Made by a program: the position numbers and the translations under genes. The notes below the pieces were generated by a model. That model did no database searches and was not told the origin of the DNA. It saw only the letters and a program-made list of their open reading frames with translations. Below are positions 22,214 to 33,729 of a stretch of 64,000 bases of DNA, piece by piece. The number at the start of each line of letters is the position of its first letter. Position 1 is the first letter of the stretch. This DNA is from Sesamum alatum (Eukaryota > Streptophyta > Magnoliopsida > Lamiales > Pedaliaceae): the NCBI GenBank assembly GCA_034509735.1, contig JACGWO010000010.1, positions 14,645,193-14,709,192 on the forward strand. The letters run 5' to 3'.

Positions 22214-24579
22214 TATCGATGTCTACTTGGAACCATTGATCGAATCCCAAACGTCTTATCGATGTCTACTTGGAGCCGTTGATCGAGGAGTTGCAGAATT
22301 TATGGCATGTGGGTGTACGTACGCATGATACTGCGACAAACAAGGCATTCATGATGCATGCCGCATTGATGTGGATAGTGAACGACCTTTTTGCTTATGG
22401 TACAACGTCTGGATGGAGTACCGCCGGTGTTATGGGGTGTCCAGTTTGTATGGAGGACACACGGGCATTCTATTTACAGCACGGTTGGAAGGCATGCTAT
22501 TTTGACTGCCACAGGCAATTCCTACCACCGGTTCATCCTTATCGCGGGAACAAGAAAGCCTTCACTAAAAATCGAATGGAGAGGAAGGTTGCATGTCCGA
22601 GGCTGACTGGAGAACAGATCCGAACCCGTGTTGATGCATTTAGTGTGGCTGTCGAACAACCGTTGAGTGAACCGGAAGGCTACGGTGTCGACCATAAGTG
22701 GACGAAGAAAAGCATATTCTGGGAGCTTGAATACTGGGGGCCGCATCTAATACGACACAATCTTGATGTCATGCATATTGAGAAGAATGTGTTCGATAAT
22801 ATATTCAATACTGTGATGGACATCAAGGGAAAAACGAAGGACAATCTGAATGCACGGAAGGATCTGAAGATCATATGTAATCGGTCGGAGCTTGAGGTGG
22901 ACGAACGGAGACCGAACATGATGCCCAAGGCGGTATATACACTGACGAAGGAGCAAAAGAAGAAGATATATGAGTGGATTCGTTGTCTTAGGTTTCCTGA
23001 TGGGTATGCCTCTAACTTGGCCCGTTGCGTCGACCTGAAGGAGTTGAGGATGCACGGCATGAAGAGCCATGATTGTCATGTATTCATGCAGAAATTGATT
23101 TCAGTTGCTTTCCGTGAAATGCTTTCAGAGCACGTGTGGGGGGCCTTGACGGAAGTGAGCCTTCTATTCCAGATCCTATGCTCAACAACACTAGATGTGG
23201 CCAAGGTAAAAGAATTGGAAGATAGTATAGCCGTCATCATGTGCAATCTCGAGAAAATTTTTCCTCCTTCCTTTTTCGACTCAATGGAGCATCTAATTGT
23301 TCACCTTCCATATGAGGCGCGCGTTGGGGGCCCCGTGCAATAAAGGTGGATGTACCCATTTGAAAGGTAATTAAATAATTAATACTGTTAAATATATATT
23401 TATTATTTGTATTTTAATAAATTGTCATATGAGTAGATTCCTACGCGATTTGAAGAAAAAGGTGAAAAACAAAGCACACGTCGAGGCGTCAATTGTAGAG
23501 GCTTATATTGTCGAAGAAATCGAAATTTTCTCCTCTCACTACTGTGAACCGCGCATTCTCTGCAAGCGAAACAGACCCGGTCGGAACGATGATCTCACGA
23601 GCAACGACGATCGAATAGTTCGGTCCATTTTCAATTACCCAAGCCGAGCAAGTGGAGCCTCGAAGAAGAGATGGCTGAGCAAGGAGGAACTTCATGCTAT
23701 CGAGACATACGTCTTGTGTAATTGTGAAGTAGTTGCACCGTACTACGAGTAAGTGTCTTATACAAACGTAATTATCTCGTATGAATCATTTCAATTTCAA
23801 TTACATGTGTATTTATAACTATCAACTTTACCATAACAGGTCATTCCTGAATGAACTGTTCGAGCAACACAATTCGGAGGACCCGATAATTGATCAACTA
23901 GTGGTGACACAATTCAAGGATTGGTTCAAGGCTCGTGTAAGTATCATCGATTTCTTGTAAATGCGATATGCTCATTAATTTGTAATGATTGGTTCAATTA
24001 CTATATATATAATTAATTGCAGGTGAAACCCGAATTGAATCACACATACGAGGAATTGTTGAAGTTGCATTATTGGGGGCCAAGAGCAGAAGTGACGACA
24101 TACCCATCTTACTTCGTCAATGGCTTCAATTTCCACACTGAACGTCATAATGTCGGGAAGTCAATAATGAATTGTGGTGTTTGTGTCAAAAGCTCATCAT
24201 ATACAAACACGGATTCTGACTTCTATGGAATTTTGGAAGAGATAATTCAGCTAGATTACCCACTAATTCCGAACATGCACATTGTACTGTTTAATTGTCG
24301 TTGGGTCGATCCGGTCAGAGGCATGAAGATACACCAATCCAGATGTTGTAATAGATAATCGATGACTCGCGATGGACCGAAGTCGCCTATCAGATGGATG
24401 AAGTCGTACCTAATCCAGATGTTGTAATAGATAACCAAACATTTGAACGGCATGACCCAATGGGAATACAATTGGTCATTGATCATGGAGCAGGGCCATT
24501 GCGCTCGCCAGACAGTGAATCCGAAGATCAAGATGAAGATAGCTTTGACGAGGCTGAATCCGATGAAGAGACTTATTGA
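22214..24579 (+). pseudogene. TNP2-type CACTA transposase, element 2 (5'-truncated, broken)
   Basis: C-terminal two thirds of a CACTA transposase. The first exon runs to 23366. The 357-codon frame at 22270-23343 is uninterrupted and covers the late Transposase_21 region (MGCPVCMEDTRAFYLQHG, KKSIFWELEYWGPHLIRHNL, DVMHIEKNVFDNIFNT) into DUF4218 (IFPPSFFDSMEHLIVHLPYE). TAA then replaces the tyrosine codon of GGPVQYRWMYPFER. GT-AG boundaries give further exons at 23437-23748 (FLRDLKKKVKNKA), 23840-23936 (SFLNELFEQHN) and 24023-24579 (DUF4216: HYWGPRAEVTTYPSYFVNGF, then an acidic C-terminus SESEDQDEDSFDEAESDEET). The DUF4216 middle is deleted and patched with a 23-bp local duplication. It retains NLDVMHIEKN, changed in element 1. 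Confidence 0.9.
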
Positions 24580-24679
24580 ATTTTTCAAAAAAATTCTGTA
24601 ATTTTTTCATTACAGATATTGTAAAAATTGTATTCGATAGATGTATTTTGATTATTCTAAGAAATCAGATGAATATTAA

Positions 24680-25080
24680 AAAATAGGTACGGAAATTTGA
24701 TTCTAAAAACCGTTCCTAATACAGGTACAACTATTTGAATAGGTGCCAAACAAAAAACAACGAGAGAATTTGAATTAGGAACGGTCAAAATTTATCAGGA
24801 CCGTTCCTATGTAAGGTAAAATTTTCCAAATATGGTGGCTAATAAAAAAAATAAGGGAAATTTGAATTAGGAACGGTCAAATATTAAAGGGACCGTTCCT
24901 ATTTGAGGTACAATATTTCAATTATGGCGGCTAATTAGGAAAATTGGGGGAAATTTGAATTAGGAAAGGTCAACTTTTACAGTGACCGTTCCTATTTGAG
25001 ATACAATATTTCAAATATGGCGGCCATCCAAAAAAATGAGGGAATTTTGAATTAGGAACGGTAGGTGAAAACTAAACACC
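24680..25080. repeat. Diverged tandem motif array, element 2
   Basis: About four units of 90 bp, each with GGAACGGTC ... GACCGTTCCTA and a GGCGGCTAATTA-like string. It corresponds to the 93-bp array of element 1, inverted, but is less homogeneous. Confidence 0.75.
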
Positions 25081-25269
25081 GTTCCAAACTGAAGTCCAAT
25101 ATTTCGTTTTGGCGCCCAATGAAAAATTGGTGGAAAATTCAACTATTGGAACGGTCCGTTTATACATGACCGTTCCAAAGGTTAATAGGAACGGTAAATA
25201 CGTGCGTGTATTAAAACGACATCGTATTTTCCATTAGGAACGGTATTGGGAACACCTTGTCTATTAGGT

Positions 25270-25680
25270 GACTATTTCTAGTATTACAATTCCAACCAAT
25301 TGGTCCGATATCTCAACATCCGTCAGCCGGATCAACACCATTTTTTAACACATACAAGGTTATGGATATGAATTGATGTCCAACGGTCTGATTTTAAATC
25401 AGAAACCCGGATTTAAGGATGCATCTATTTTCTTATGATGAATACTGACGGGATATGATATCTCGAGAACCGCACACCGAAATTTTGCAAACCTACATAT
25501 AATGTATTATTTTGTATGATACATCATATCTAACGGTTTGATTAAAATTTTGACAGTTTGATTATGCCGTGCAGTACAACAACATAGGATCCTAGTTACA
25601 TCTGTGAAATACTAACAAACATAAATATACAAATATACTTCATATTGTGAACGCGTGTCTATTTTTTGGAATTTACTATG
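25270..25680. other. Conserved noncoding block of CACTA element 2
   Basis: Inverted counterpart of 6260-6780 in element 1 (TCAACATCCGTCAGCCGGAT, then ATTGATGTCCAACGGTC). No gene is seen. Confidence 0.6.
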
Positions 25681-26099
25681 TATTTTCTAATTCTTTAAAT
25701 ACCCAATTGTATATCTTTATTCAATCAAATGAGTGTTCGAAATGTATTTTTCTTAATTTATATTTATTATCTAAGAAAATAACAAAAAAATTGCAATACA
25801 TAGAGGAACGGTTCTATATACAAATAGGAACGGTAACTATGTACAGGTAAACAAACGACGTCGTTATTGAAGATAGGAACGATACCTGTAACACTGGACA
25901 TCTTACACGACCGTTCCTAGTAAGTTTATTATAAGTAATATGTATTAAAACGTCGTCGTTTTTCAAGTTAGGAACGGTACCCGTAACACAGGACATATTA
26001 CATGACCGTTCCTAGTAAGTTTATTATAAGTAATATGTCGTAAAACGTCGTCGTTTTAATAGCAAAACGACGTCATTTTGGAACTTTGGGCTGGACTTA

Positions 26100-26400
26100 G
26101 GAACAGTCACTACAAAATGTGACCGTTCCAAAATTCTAATATAAATTCACCCCTTCGCCGAGTTTTACCCATTTTCTGCCTCTCCCTCTTCCCCCTCAAT
26201 CTCTCTTTCCCCCTCAATCTCACTCTCCCACCTCCGCCGCCGGCCGCCATCAGCGCCTCTCCCACCGACGCCTCTGACTACCGCCATACCCCGTCGGCCG
26301 CCATCAGCGCCCCCCCCCCCCCCCCAGCCGTCAGCCGTCAGCCGCCACCATCCCCTGCGTCAGTCGCCACTGCCAACCGCCGTCGTCGTACCAAGTAGGG
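26100..26400 (+). promoter_or_regulatory. Promoter and CT-rich leader of the second gene, element 2
   Basis: An inverted motif pair (GGAACAGTCAC ... GTGACCGTTCC, 26100-26130) is followed by a TATA-like box (ATATAAAT, 26139-26146), then a CT-rich and GC-rich leader containing a run of 16 C (26310-26325). It matches the layout at 5900-5530 in element 1. A probable leader intron follows to the ATG at 27640. Confidence 0.55.
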
Positions 26401-27039
26401 TTTCCACAAACCCTACTTTTATTTTTCTTTTTTCTATTTTTATTTTCTGAAAATTTATGTAAGAATTTGGTTGTAATATTTGTAATTTTATTCTATAATT
26501 TTTGTAATTTTTGAATAGTTAGGGAATTTTCTGTAATTTTCGTTTAGTTAGGGGAGTAATCTGTAAATTCTGTTACTTGTCGTATTTTTCTGTAATTTTC
26601 TGGTAATTTTATGTAGGATATAGGATATTATGTTGTAATTTTTTGGGAATTTTCTGTAAATTTTCTTGAAAATCTGGAATATATGATATTATTTCCTGTA
26701 ATTTTGTAACTGTGTAATTTATGTAATTATGTAATTTTTTGTAATTGAGTAATTTTTGTGAATGTAATGTAGTTTATTAATTTTCTGTAATTGTAGGTAA
26801 TTTATGGTAATTTTGTGGTTAATTTTTTAATTTTAATCAAATTTCTGTAAATTTGATGAAATATAGGATATTATTTTCTAATATTACTAAAATTTTCAAA
26901 AAGAAATTCTGTTTTACATCTGAAAATATAAAGCAGAAAATTTAATGTGAAAAATCTGGAAATTTGTATTTTTGAAAAATCTGAAAATTTACTATTTCTG
27001 TAATTTGGGTATATTTCTGTAATTTATGAAAAATCAAAA

Positions 27040-27485
27040 AATATGAAAATTTGATTTTTTTAAAATTCTGCAAATTTGTATTTTTCTTAAAAATCTAGAA
27101 ATTTGAATTTTTTAAAAATCTGGAAATTTGAATTTTTTAAAAATCTGGAAATTTGAATTTTTTAAAAATCTGGAAATTTGAATTTTTTAAAAATTTGGAA
27201 ATTTGAATTTTTTAAAAATATGAAATTTTGAATTTTTTAAAAATCTGGAAATTTGAATTTTTTAAAAATCTGGAATTTTGAATTTTTTAAAAATCTGAAA
27301 TTTTAAATTTTTTAAAAATCTGAAAATTTGAAGTTTTTTTGAAAATCGGGAAATTTGAATTTTTTAAAAATATGGAATTTTGAATTTTTTAAAAATCTGG
27401 AAATTGAAATTTTTTAAAACTCTGGAAATTTGGATTTTTTTAAAATCTGGAAATTTGAATTTTTTAAAAATATGATAATTAAAAA
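27040..27485. repeat. AT-rich minisatellite, unit about 25 bp, element 2
   Basis: About 18 copies of a unit like AAAAATCTGGAAATTTGAAT plus TTTTT, matching the inverted array at 4588-4935. It sits between the internal promoter and the ATG of the second gene. Confidence 0.85.
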
Positions 27486-27639
27486 TATGATAATTTGATT
27501 TAGTGCAATTTTAGGGTAAAATTATGGTATTTAGTATAAATATATACAATTTTAGAATTTAGTTTGCATATATATTAGAATAAACTAGAAAAGTTTTCAT
27601 TATTGAAATAAATTGATACTTACATGTATTTTTTAGATC

Positions 27640-29145
27640 ATGTCTGGTCGGAATTTTCCACCTCGAGGAGGTGGACGTGGTCGTGGTCGTGGTACTGGTC
27701 GTGGTCGTGGTCGCTATGAACCGGCTATACCGCCGGCTGGTGTTGCTTCCCAGGATGGGGAAGTAGTATTCCGACCACCACCACCACCGGCAGAGCAGGC
27801 ACCCGTACCACCTGTGCCGGATTAGCAGCCCGGTGTGTCTACCGCTGCGCCAGATCAGCACCCCGGACCATCCCCTATTGCACCGGCGGTCGATCCGGCC
27901 CGTCCATGGGCTGCCCCACCACCACCACCCCACCACTCCCACCACCATCCGCGCGCCAGTACATCACACTCGCCGATGCTAGGTATATTCATAATTTAAT
28001 TTTTTTTATAATTTAAATTAATATTTTAATGTCATACTAATTATTTTATAATTTCAGTTTGGATCGGAAGATCCACGAGTGCATGTACGCGGTCGTGCGA
28101 GGACACTATCCCCATCCTTGGGGCAGTTTGCGCAAGGTGCCGCCAGAGCACCAGCTTTTCTGGTTTGAGAGTTTGAAGGTAACGACAATTATGTTTTGTT
28201 TTTAAATATTTTAACAATCTACTGTAATGATATATGTATTTTTTTTTTTAATACAGATGACGTACTGGTGGGACGCCGACGACGAGTCGATGTTCAAGAT
28301 CTTCCACGTTTGGGTGGGAAAGTTCGTCATCGCCAGACAGTCCCTGCAGAAGCCGCTATGGCCGGTGAACGAGGTGTGGCGGCAGCTCCTCCTGTACTGG
28401 GAGTCCCCGGAGTTCAAGCAGGAGTGCGAGAAGAACAAGGCGAACCAAAACGCTAACCCAGCCGCATCCGCTACTGTGTACCGCGGGGAATCTGTTTCCG
28501 TTGGAAATTGGTAAGATATCTAATGTTATTTCAATTATTTATTACTATTAAATTAAAATTGTAATAACTGTTTCCCATTTGTTTTTACAGGAGGAGCAGC
28601 TCGGCCGGCCAGTGAAGCAGATGGAGTTATTCTCCAGATGCTACAAGAAGAAGGCCAACGGCGGCTGGAGCGGGTCGAGGGCAGCGGAGGTGGCGGTAAG
28701 TTGTAATTAATACATTCTACTTTATTTTTTTAAATGTTCTAATTTATTGTAATTATTTTTGCAGGAGATGTTGCAGAAGATGATGGGGGATCATCAGTCT
28801 CAGGCCCCGTGCAATCCTGAGGATCCTGCTTCCGAATCAGAGGGCTCGGTGGCGCAGATTGAGTAGCAGATGTGGCTCACTTGCGTCGGGGGCAAGAACA
28901 AGGGCCGAGTATTTGGTCTTGGTTCTGAGGCCTTGGGTCTCAGCCAGACCGTTACCTCGTCATCACCACCGCTAGTGCCAGCGCCTTCGTCAAACATGGA
29001 GGGTCGGTTGGTCCGCGTCGAGGAGATGATGGCGGACCTGATGGGCATGATGAAGGACATGCAGACCAGTCGCTCCGGCACCGGCCCGTCACGGCCTCCT
29101 AGAGACCCTACCCTTCCAGACATTGACGAGATGGACGAAGAGTAG
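27640..29145 (+). pseudogene. Second gene of CACTA element 2 (Ptta/En/Spm plant transposase family)
   Basis: Five exons with GT-AG boundaries: 27640-27982, 28058-28178, 28257-28510, 28591-28695 and 28765-29145. The protein starts MSGRNFPPRGGGRGRG, with RG repeats and a proline-rich stretch. Next are YITLADAS, LDRKIHECMYAVVRGHYPHP, MTYWWDADDESMFKIFHVWV and QLGRPVKQMELFSRCYKKKA followed by GGWSGSRAAEVA (the plant-transposase family pattern). The C-terminus has MWLTCVGGKNKGRVFGLGSE and a predicted coiled coil near GRLVRVEEMMADLMGMMKDM. Probable role: binding the subterminal motifs or assisting the transposase. Stops: TAG after VPPVPD (exon 1) and TAG replacing a glutamine just before QMWLTC (exon 5). 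A one-base indel in exon 1 shifts the frame before YITLAD. Confidence 0.8.
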
Positions 29146-29329
29146 ATTATGTATTTTTTTATTTTGATTTTTTGTAATTAAATCGGATAATATTCATATT
29201 TAATATAATTTTTATTTCTAAATTATGCATTTTTTCATATTTGAATATTAATTATATAATAAAAATATTATTAATAATTAAATTTATATTTAAATGATAA
29301 TAATTATTATTAAAAAAAATTAATAATTC

Positions 29330-30030
29330 ATCTGTTAGGAACGGTACTTTAGACAGCAATTGCAGCTCCAAATACCGGTCCTATATTTGACTATTTAAAA
29401 ATATATACCATTCTCAATGTCGATGAAAAAACCATTCCAAAAATAGAAGCAAGCCATTCCTAAAGACGGGACTTACCGTGCCTACATATATTCCAAAATC
29501 AATTCTTTCGTGGTTAGGATTTCGTTCTAAAGAAAATACCAAAATCGATCCAAAATGGTAATCCAAAGTTAGAGTGCAAAAACCGTTCTTAAATCATGCG
29601 ACAAAATGTATTCCAGTTACCAATCCTAATATATACAACCTGCCGTGTTCCTACATGTATTTCAGATACCATGCTAAATTGTATCCACAACATAGTGTGA
29701 CGATTCCAAAATGTGTTCTAACTACCGTTCCTATATGCACGATTTAATTTTGATGTTACCGTTCCTAAAGTTTATAAGGTGTTCCAAATACAAAAAATAT
29801 AAATTTATACATACAAAGGTAATTAGGAACGGTAGCACGAAAATATGCCAAAAACCGTTCCCACGTAGGGTCGGTATCTTCGTTACCGTTCCTAATAATT
29901 AGGATCGCCTCTTATTGTCACGGATAGCCTCCCGTTCCTCAACAGTTCCTAATTGCAGGCCAAAAGGTTCAAGTGAAGTATTTACCGTTCCAAAAATTAA
30001 AAAAATCGTTTCCGTTTATTCCCACTTTTT
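29330..30030. repeat. Right subterminal repeat zone of CACTA element 2
   Basis: Inverted counterpart of 1985-2690, with many degenerate ACCGTTCC and GGAACGGT motifs. More decayed than in element 1. Confidence 0.8.
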
Positions 30031-30039
30031 TTTATAGTG

Positions 30040-30303
30040 GCAACATTTTGTGATACTTACCAAGAATTTATATGTGCCTTATCAAAGGAAAAAAGAATTT
30101 GCCAAGGAAACTAGAAAAATTCGAAACTATCATCCATTTTATTTCTTTTAAATCAAGATCAACGGAAACTTTTTTTGTAGTTTCAACAGAAACATATAGA
30201 AACTTTGATCTATGATATATGCCACTTTCAAACTTTGAAATTGGATATCTAAGTTTTATTGCAAATATGAGTCATAGAAAAATGTAACAGAAAACAAAAT
30301 AAG

Positions 30304-30337
<34 letters not shown>

Positions 30338-30742
30338 ATTGCCGAAGCTTTTTAACTTATTTTTCTTTAAAGAAAGTAATAGAAAAATGTAACAGAAAAA
30401 TAGAAAAAAAATCTTATTTTTTAAAGAAAGCAATAGAAAAATAACAAAAGAAACTTATTTTTTTAAAAGAAAGTAATAGAAATATGTAACAGAAAAATAG
30501 AAAACAAAACAAAAGAAAGAAAAAACAAATCCTTAGACTAGTTGTTTTACATATTTTTTTATGGTGTAATGATTAATATAATTTCTAGTGTTTATATTTA
30601 ATTATTTGTGTAATATTGATGTTAAAAGATATTAATCTATAAATATCTGATTTATTTACGCAAATATGTGTCGTGCTTTAAAAGGGCGCACGCTGTGCCG
30701 TGCACCATGGCTCTAGGGCACCTTTACGCCATAACGCGCCAT
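30040..30742. other. AT-rich spacer with an AT microsatellite
   Basis: No gene. It contains an (AT)n run at about 30309-30335 and repeated AATAGAAAAATGTAACAGAA phrases (30250-30510). It ends at the GCACC target site of the next LTR element. Confidence 0.6.
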
Positions 30743-30747
30743 GCACC

Positions 30748-31482
30748 TGTAGACAAACAAAATTTTGATATTTATCTCTTTAGAAAAAATAAATATTAAA
30801 GAGATAATGTCAAAATTGATCAATCATATCTTGCCAAATATGTAATGTATTTATCTCTTTAAATTAAATTATAAAGAGATAATACAAAAGGTGTTTAAGT
30901 TCACCATGACTCTACCTCTTTGACAGCTATATATAAAGGGGTCCCCGGAGCTCATTCAAAAAACACACATACAATTGAAGATACAAGCAAGAGAGCATTC
31001 AAGAAGTCCCGAAATCCTCTCAATCGCAAATCAAGGAAGATCCACGGCGTTCTAGGCAAGATTCAAGACGTTTGTCGCAGAAATCATCCAAAGTCAGCGT
31101 TTAATTCTACAAGAAGTCCGAAGACCGGCGAATTAACATTATCAAGATAGAAGTCCACCTTGACGGAAGATCAAAGTCTCAAATCTACCAAGAAATATTC
31201 CAAATTCAAGTCAAATATCTCCAAGTTTATAGAGTTTGATCCGGGAACAAGCCAACGACCCCCGAATTAACGTTATTCAAAGTCAAAGTCAACATTAAAG
31301 GAGATCAAACGTCGAGTTTCACCTCCAAAGTTGCCGAAGTCAAAGATCACGCTCTTGAAGAGAAAAATCAGAGGTTTCCAAGTAGAGGTTTCGCACCCAC
31401 AAATATTCAATCAAATTCAAGAAATTTTATTTGTAATATTTTCTTGTTTCGATAAATTCAGGAACACGAAAATCTGTTTACA
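30748..31482 (+). repeat. 5' LTR of the minisatellite-bearing gypsy element
   Basis: 735 bp with a TATA-like TATATAAAG at about 30931. It lacks about 30 bp near its start that the 3' LTR has (CACGCTCCAATTAAATTGAG). The remainder is very similar to the 3' LTR. Confidence 0.9.
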
Positions 31483-31552
31483 AATTTTGGCATGCTCAGT
31501 GGGACCTCTCTACCTCTCATCTCTTCCCTTCATCAAGGTCTGAAGTATTTAG

Positions 31553-32718
31553 ATGGATACTCAAGGAAACGTTATGAAGACGGTGAATTCCAAACAAGTC
31601 GCATCGAAGTCTTCAAGTTCTAGTACCAAGAGTATTGGTGCTCATTCCATTGAGTCTGCTCAGAAAGACTTCATCGTACCTAGCCATGCAAGTGAAGATA
31701 ACAAAAATAAATCTCCTCTGCCCTCTCCTCGCTCCGTGTCTAGCTACTCCTTCCCAACGAATGTGGCTCAGTCATGGTGACAAATGCTACAACTATAGAA
31801 GAGCAAATTGCAAGTCTGACACGAGCCATCGAAGGACTCACAAAGCACGTCCAAGAGTAAGATGCCCAAATTGCTAGGTTGATTAATAAGCCAGATGACG
31901 TTGACACAAGCCATATCAGGGTGAAACAAATTGAGGCTCGCGATTAAGAAGATGCATCCACAAAGTAGCATTACACCGAGAAGGATAAGCCTACAAAAGA
32001 GCTTCAGATCTCGTCTGATGGACTGATTCCAGTGGACCGACTGAATGAATTCATTGAAAGAACCATCATAAGCAAGATCGAGGGAACCTCAAGGTCGTCC
32101 TTTACTTACACAAAGCCATACTGAAAGAATTGATCATCTGAAGATACCAATCAGCTATCAACCTCCCAAGTTCCAACAATTTGATGGCAAAGGCAATCCT
32201 AAGCAACACGTGGCTCACTTCGTGGAAACGTGCAACAACGCTGGAACATATGGGGATCACCTCGTCAAACAATTTGTTCGATCTTTGGAAGGAAATGCGT
32301 TTGATTGTACACCGAATTGGAAGCCAACTCAGTTTACAGTTGGGGGCAATTAGAACAAGAGTTTCTCAATCATTTTTATAGTACCAGAAGAACAGTCAGC
32401 ATGATCGAGCTTATGAACTCACACCAGTGGAAAGAAGAGCCCGTCATTGATTATATCAATCGCTGGAAAAATTTGAGCTTTAATTGTAAAGATCGATTGT
32501 CCGAGACTTCAGCAACTGAAATGTGTATCCAAGGAATGCATTTGGAACTTTGCTATATTCTTCAAGCAATAAAACCAAAAACTTTTGAAGAGCTAACGAC
32601 TCGTGCACGTGAAATTGAAATGAGCTTCAATTGCAAGGAAGACGAATACTCAAATGATATCAATGATGATATTGATGATGATGCAACACCATCAAATTTC
32701 CAATGCGCCTGGATATGA
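31553..32718 (+). pseudogene. Gypsy gag (retrotransposon gag domain), frameshifted
   Basis: Gag forms the particle that packages retrotransposon RNA. The N-terminal frame starts MDTQGNVMKTVNSKQVASKS at 31553 and is serine-rich. After breaks, the conserved part reads YQPPKFQQFDGKGNPKQHVA (about 32155) and then HFVETCNNAGTYGDHLVKQF. A shifted frame at 32305-32718 holds the typical retrotransposon-gag core: WGQLEQEFLNHFYSTRRTVS, EEPVIDYINRWKNLSFNC, and an acidic end NDDIDDDATPSNFQCAWI. At least two frameshifts and several stops separate the parts. The sequence passes straight into the minisatellite, with no zinc knuckle or protease. Confidence 0.8.
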
Positions 32719-33590
32719 ACATAAACTATCTAATTTCGTAAAAAAAAAAAAAAAGAATTCTCAATACTCCTGGATATGAGCATAAACTATCTGATGTCCA
32801 AAAAAAATAGAATTCTCAATGCTCCTGGATATGAGCATAACTATCTAATGTCAAAAAAAAAAAATCTCAATGCTCCTGAATATGAGCATAAACTATCTAA
32901 AGTCCCAAAAAAATCTTAGTGCTCCTGGATATGACAATAAACTATCTAATGTCCAAAACAAAAATCTCAATGCTCCTGGATATGAGCATAAACTATCTAA
33001 TGTCCAAAAAAAAATTCAATGCTCCTTATACGAGTATAAACTATCTACAAATTTACTTGAACTCCTTGATATGAGTATAAACTATCTACAAATTCAAGTT
33101 AAAAAACTCTTTGATACGAGTATAAACTATTTATAAATTTACTTGAAGAACTCCTTGATTTGAGTATAAACTATCGATAAATTCAAGTCAAAAAACTCCT
33201 TGATATGAGTATAAACTATCTACAAATTCAAGTTGAAGAACTCCTTGATACGAGTATAAACTATCTACAAAATTACTTGAAGAACTCATTGATATGAGTA
33301 TAAACTATCTACAAATTTAAGTCAAAGAGCTCCTTGGTACGAGTATAAACTATCTACAAAATTCAAGTTGAAGAACTCCTTGACATGAGTATAAACTATC
33401 TACAAAGTCAAGAACTCCTTGATATGAGTATAAACTATCTACAAATTCAAGTTGAAGACTCCTTGATATGAGAATAAACTATCAACAAATTCAAATAAGT
33501 TCAAGTCAAGAACTCCTTGATATGAGCATAAACTATCTACAAAGTCAAGTTTGAAGACTCCTTGATATGGGAATAATTCAAGTGAACTAC
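32690..33590 (+). repeat. Minisatellite of about 20 units, unit about 40-55 bp
   Basis: Units centre on the phrase CTCCTTGATATGAGTATAAA, followed by CTATCTACAAATTCAAGTTG or, in the earlier units, CTATCTAATGTCC plus an A-run. Two subtypes occupy separate blocks: A-run-containing units at about 32690-33010 and CAAATTCAAG units at about 33020-33590. It is internal to the LTR element. Confidence 0.9.
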
Positions 33591-33729
33591 GTTATGACTT
33601 GATCATCGCACAGATGTTTTCAAGTCCAGTCACATGTTAAAAAAATAAAAAGAAGAATCCATTTCGAGACATGTTCATTCCTTCACTTTGTTGCAGTAGA
33701 TGCTCATGAATAAGTTTCGAGGGGGCATT

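Larger units (their letters stand above)
22214..30039 (+). mobile_element. CACTA transposon, element 2, 5'-truncated (same family as element 1)
   Basis: A 7.8-kb remnant in the opposite orientation to element 1. The right end finishes TTTTTTTTATAGTG at 30039, matching the left terminus of element 1 when inverted (CACTATAAAAAA then GTGGGAATA). The left terminus and the N-terminal third of the transposase are lost: sequence starts inside the transposase core at 22214, joined to a mini-CACTA scrap. Gene order matches element 1: transposase (to 24579), motif array, conserved block, internal promoter, minisatellite, second gene (27640-29145), subterminal repeats (29330-30030). The base triplets outside the two ends (AAT and GCA) differ, consistent with truncation. 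Confidence 0.9.

Noticed and set aside
22680..23079. Antisense open frames of 110-126 codons over the element 2 transposase
   Set aside because: They mirror the conserved transposase exon on the other strand. Similar shadows occur at 9070-9522 in element 1.
21960..30039. A single intact CACTA element spanning 21960 to 30039
   Set aside because: The left CACTA terminus belongs to a different mini-family, the flanking triplets do not match (AAT and GCA), and the N-terminal transposase is missing, so this is a junction of two elements.
32690..33590. Regular repeats that could suggest a CRISPR-like array
   Set aside because: Units are contiguous and degenerate with no unique spacers, lie inside an LTR element, and the DNA is eukaryotic.
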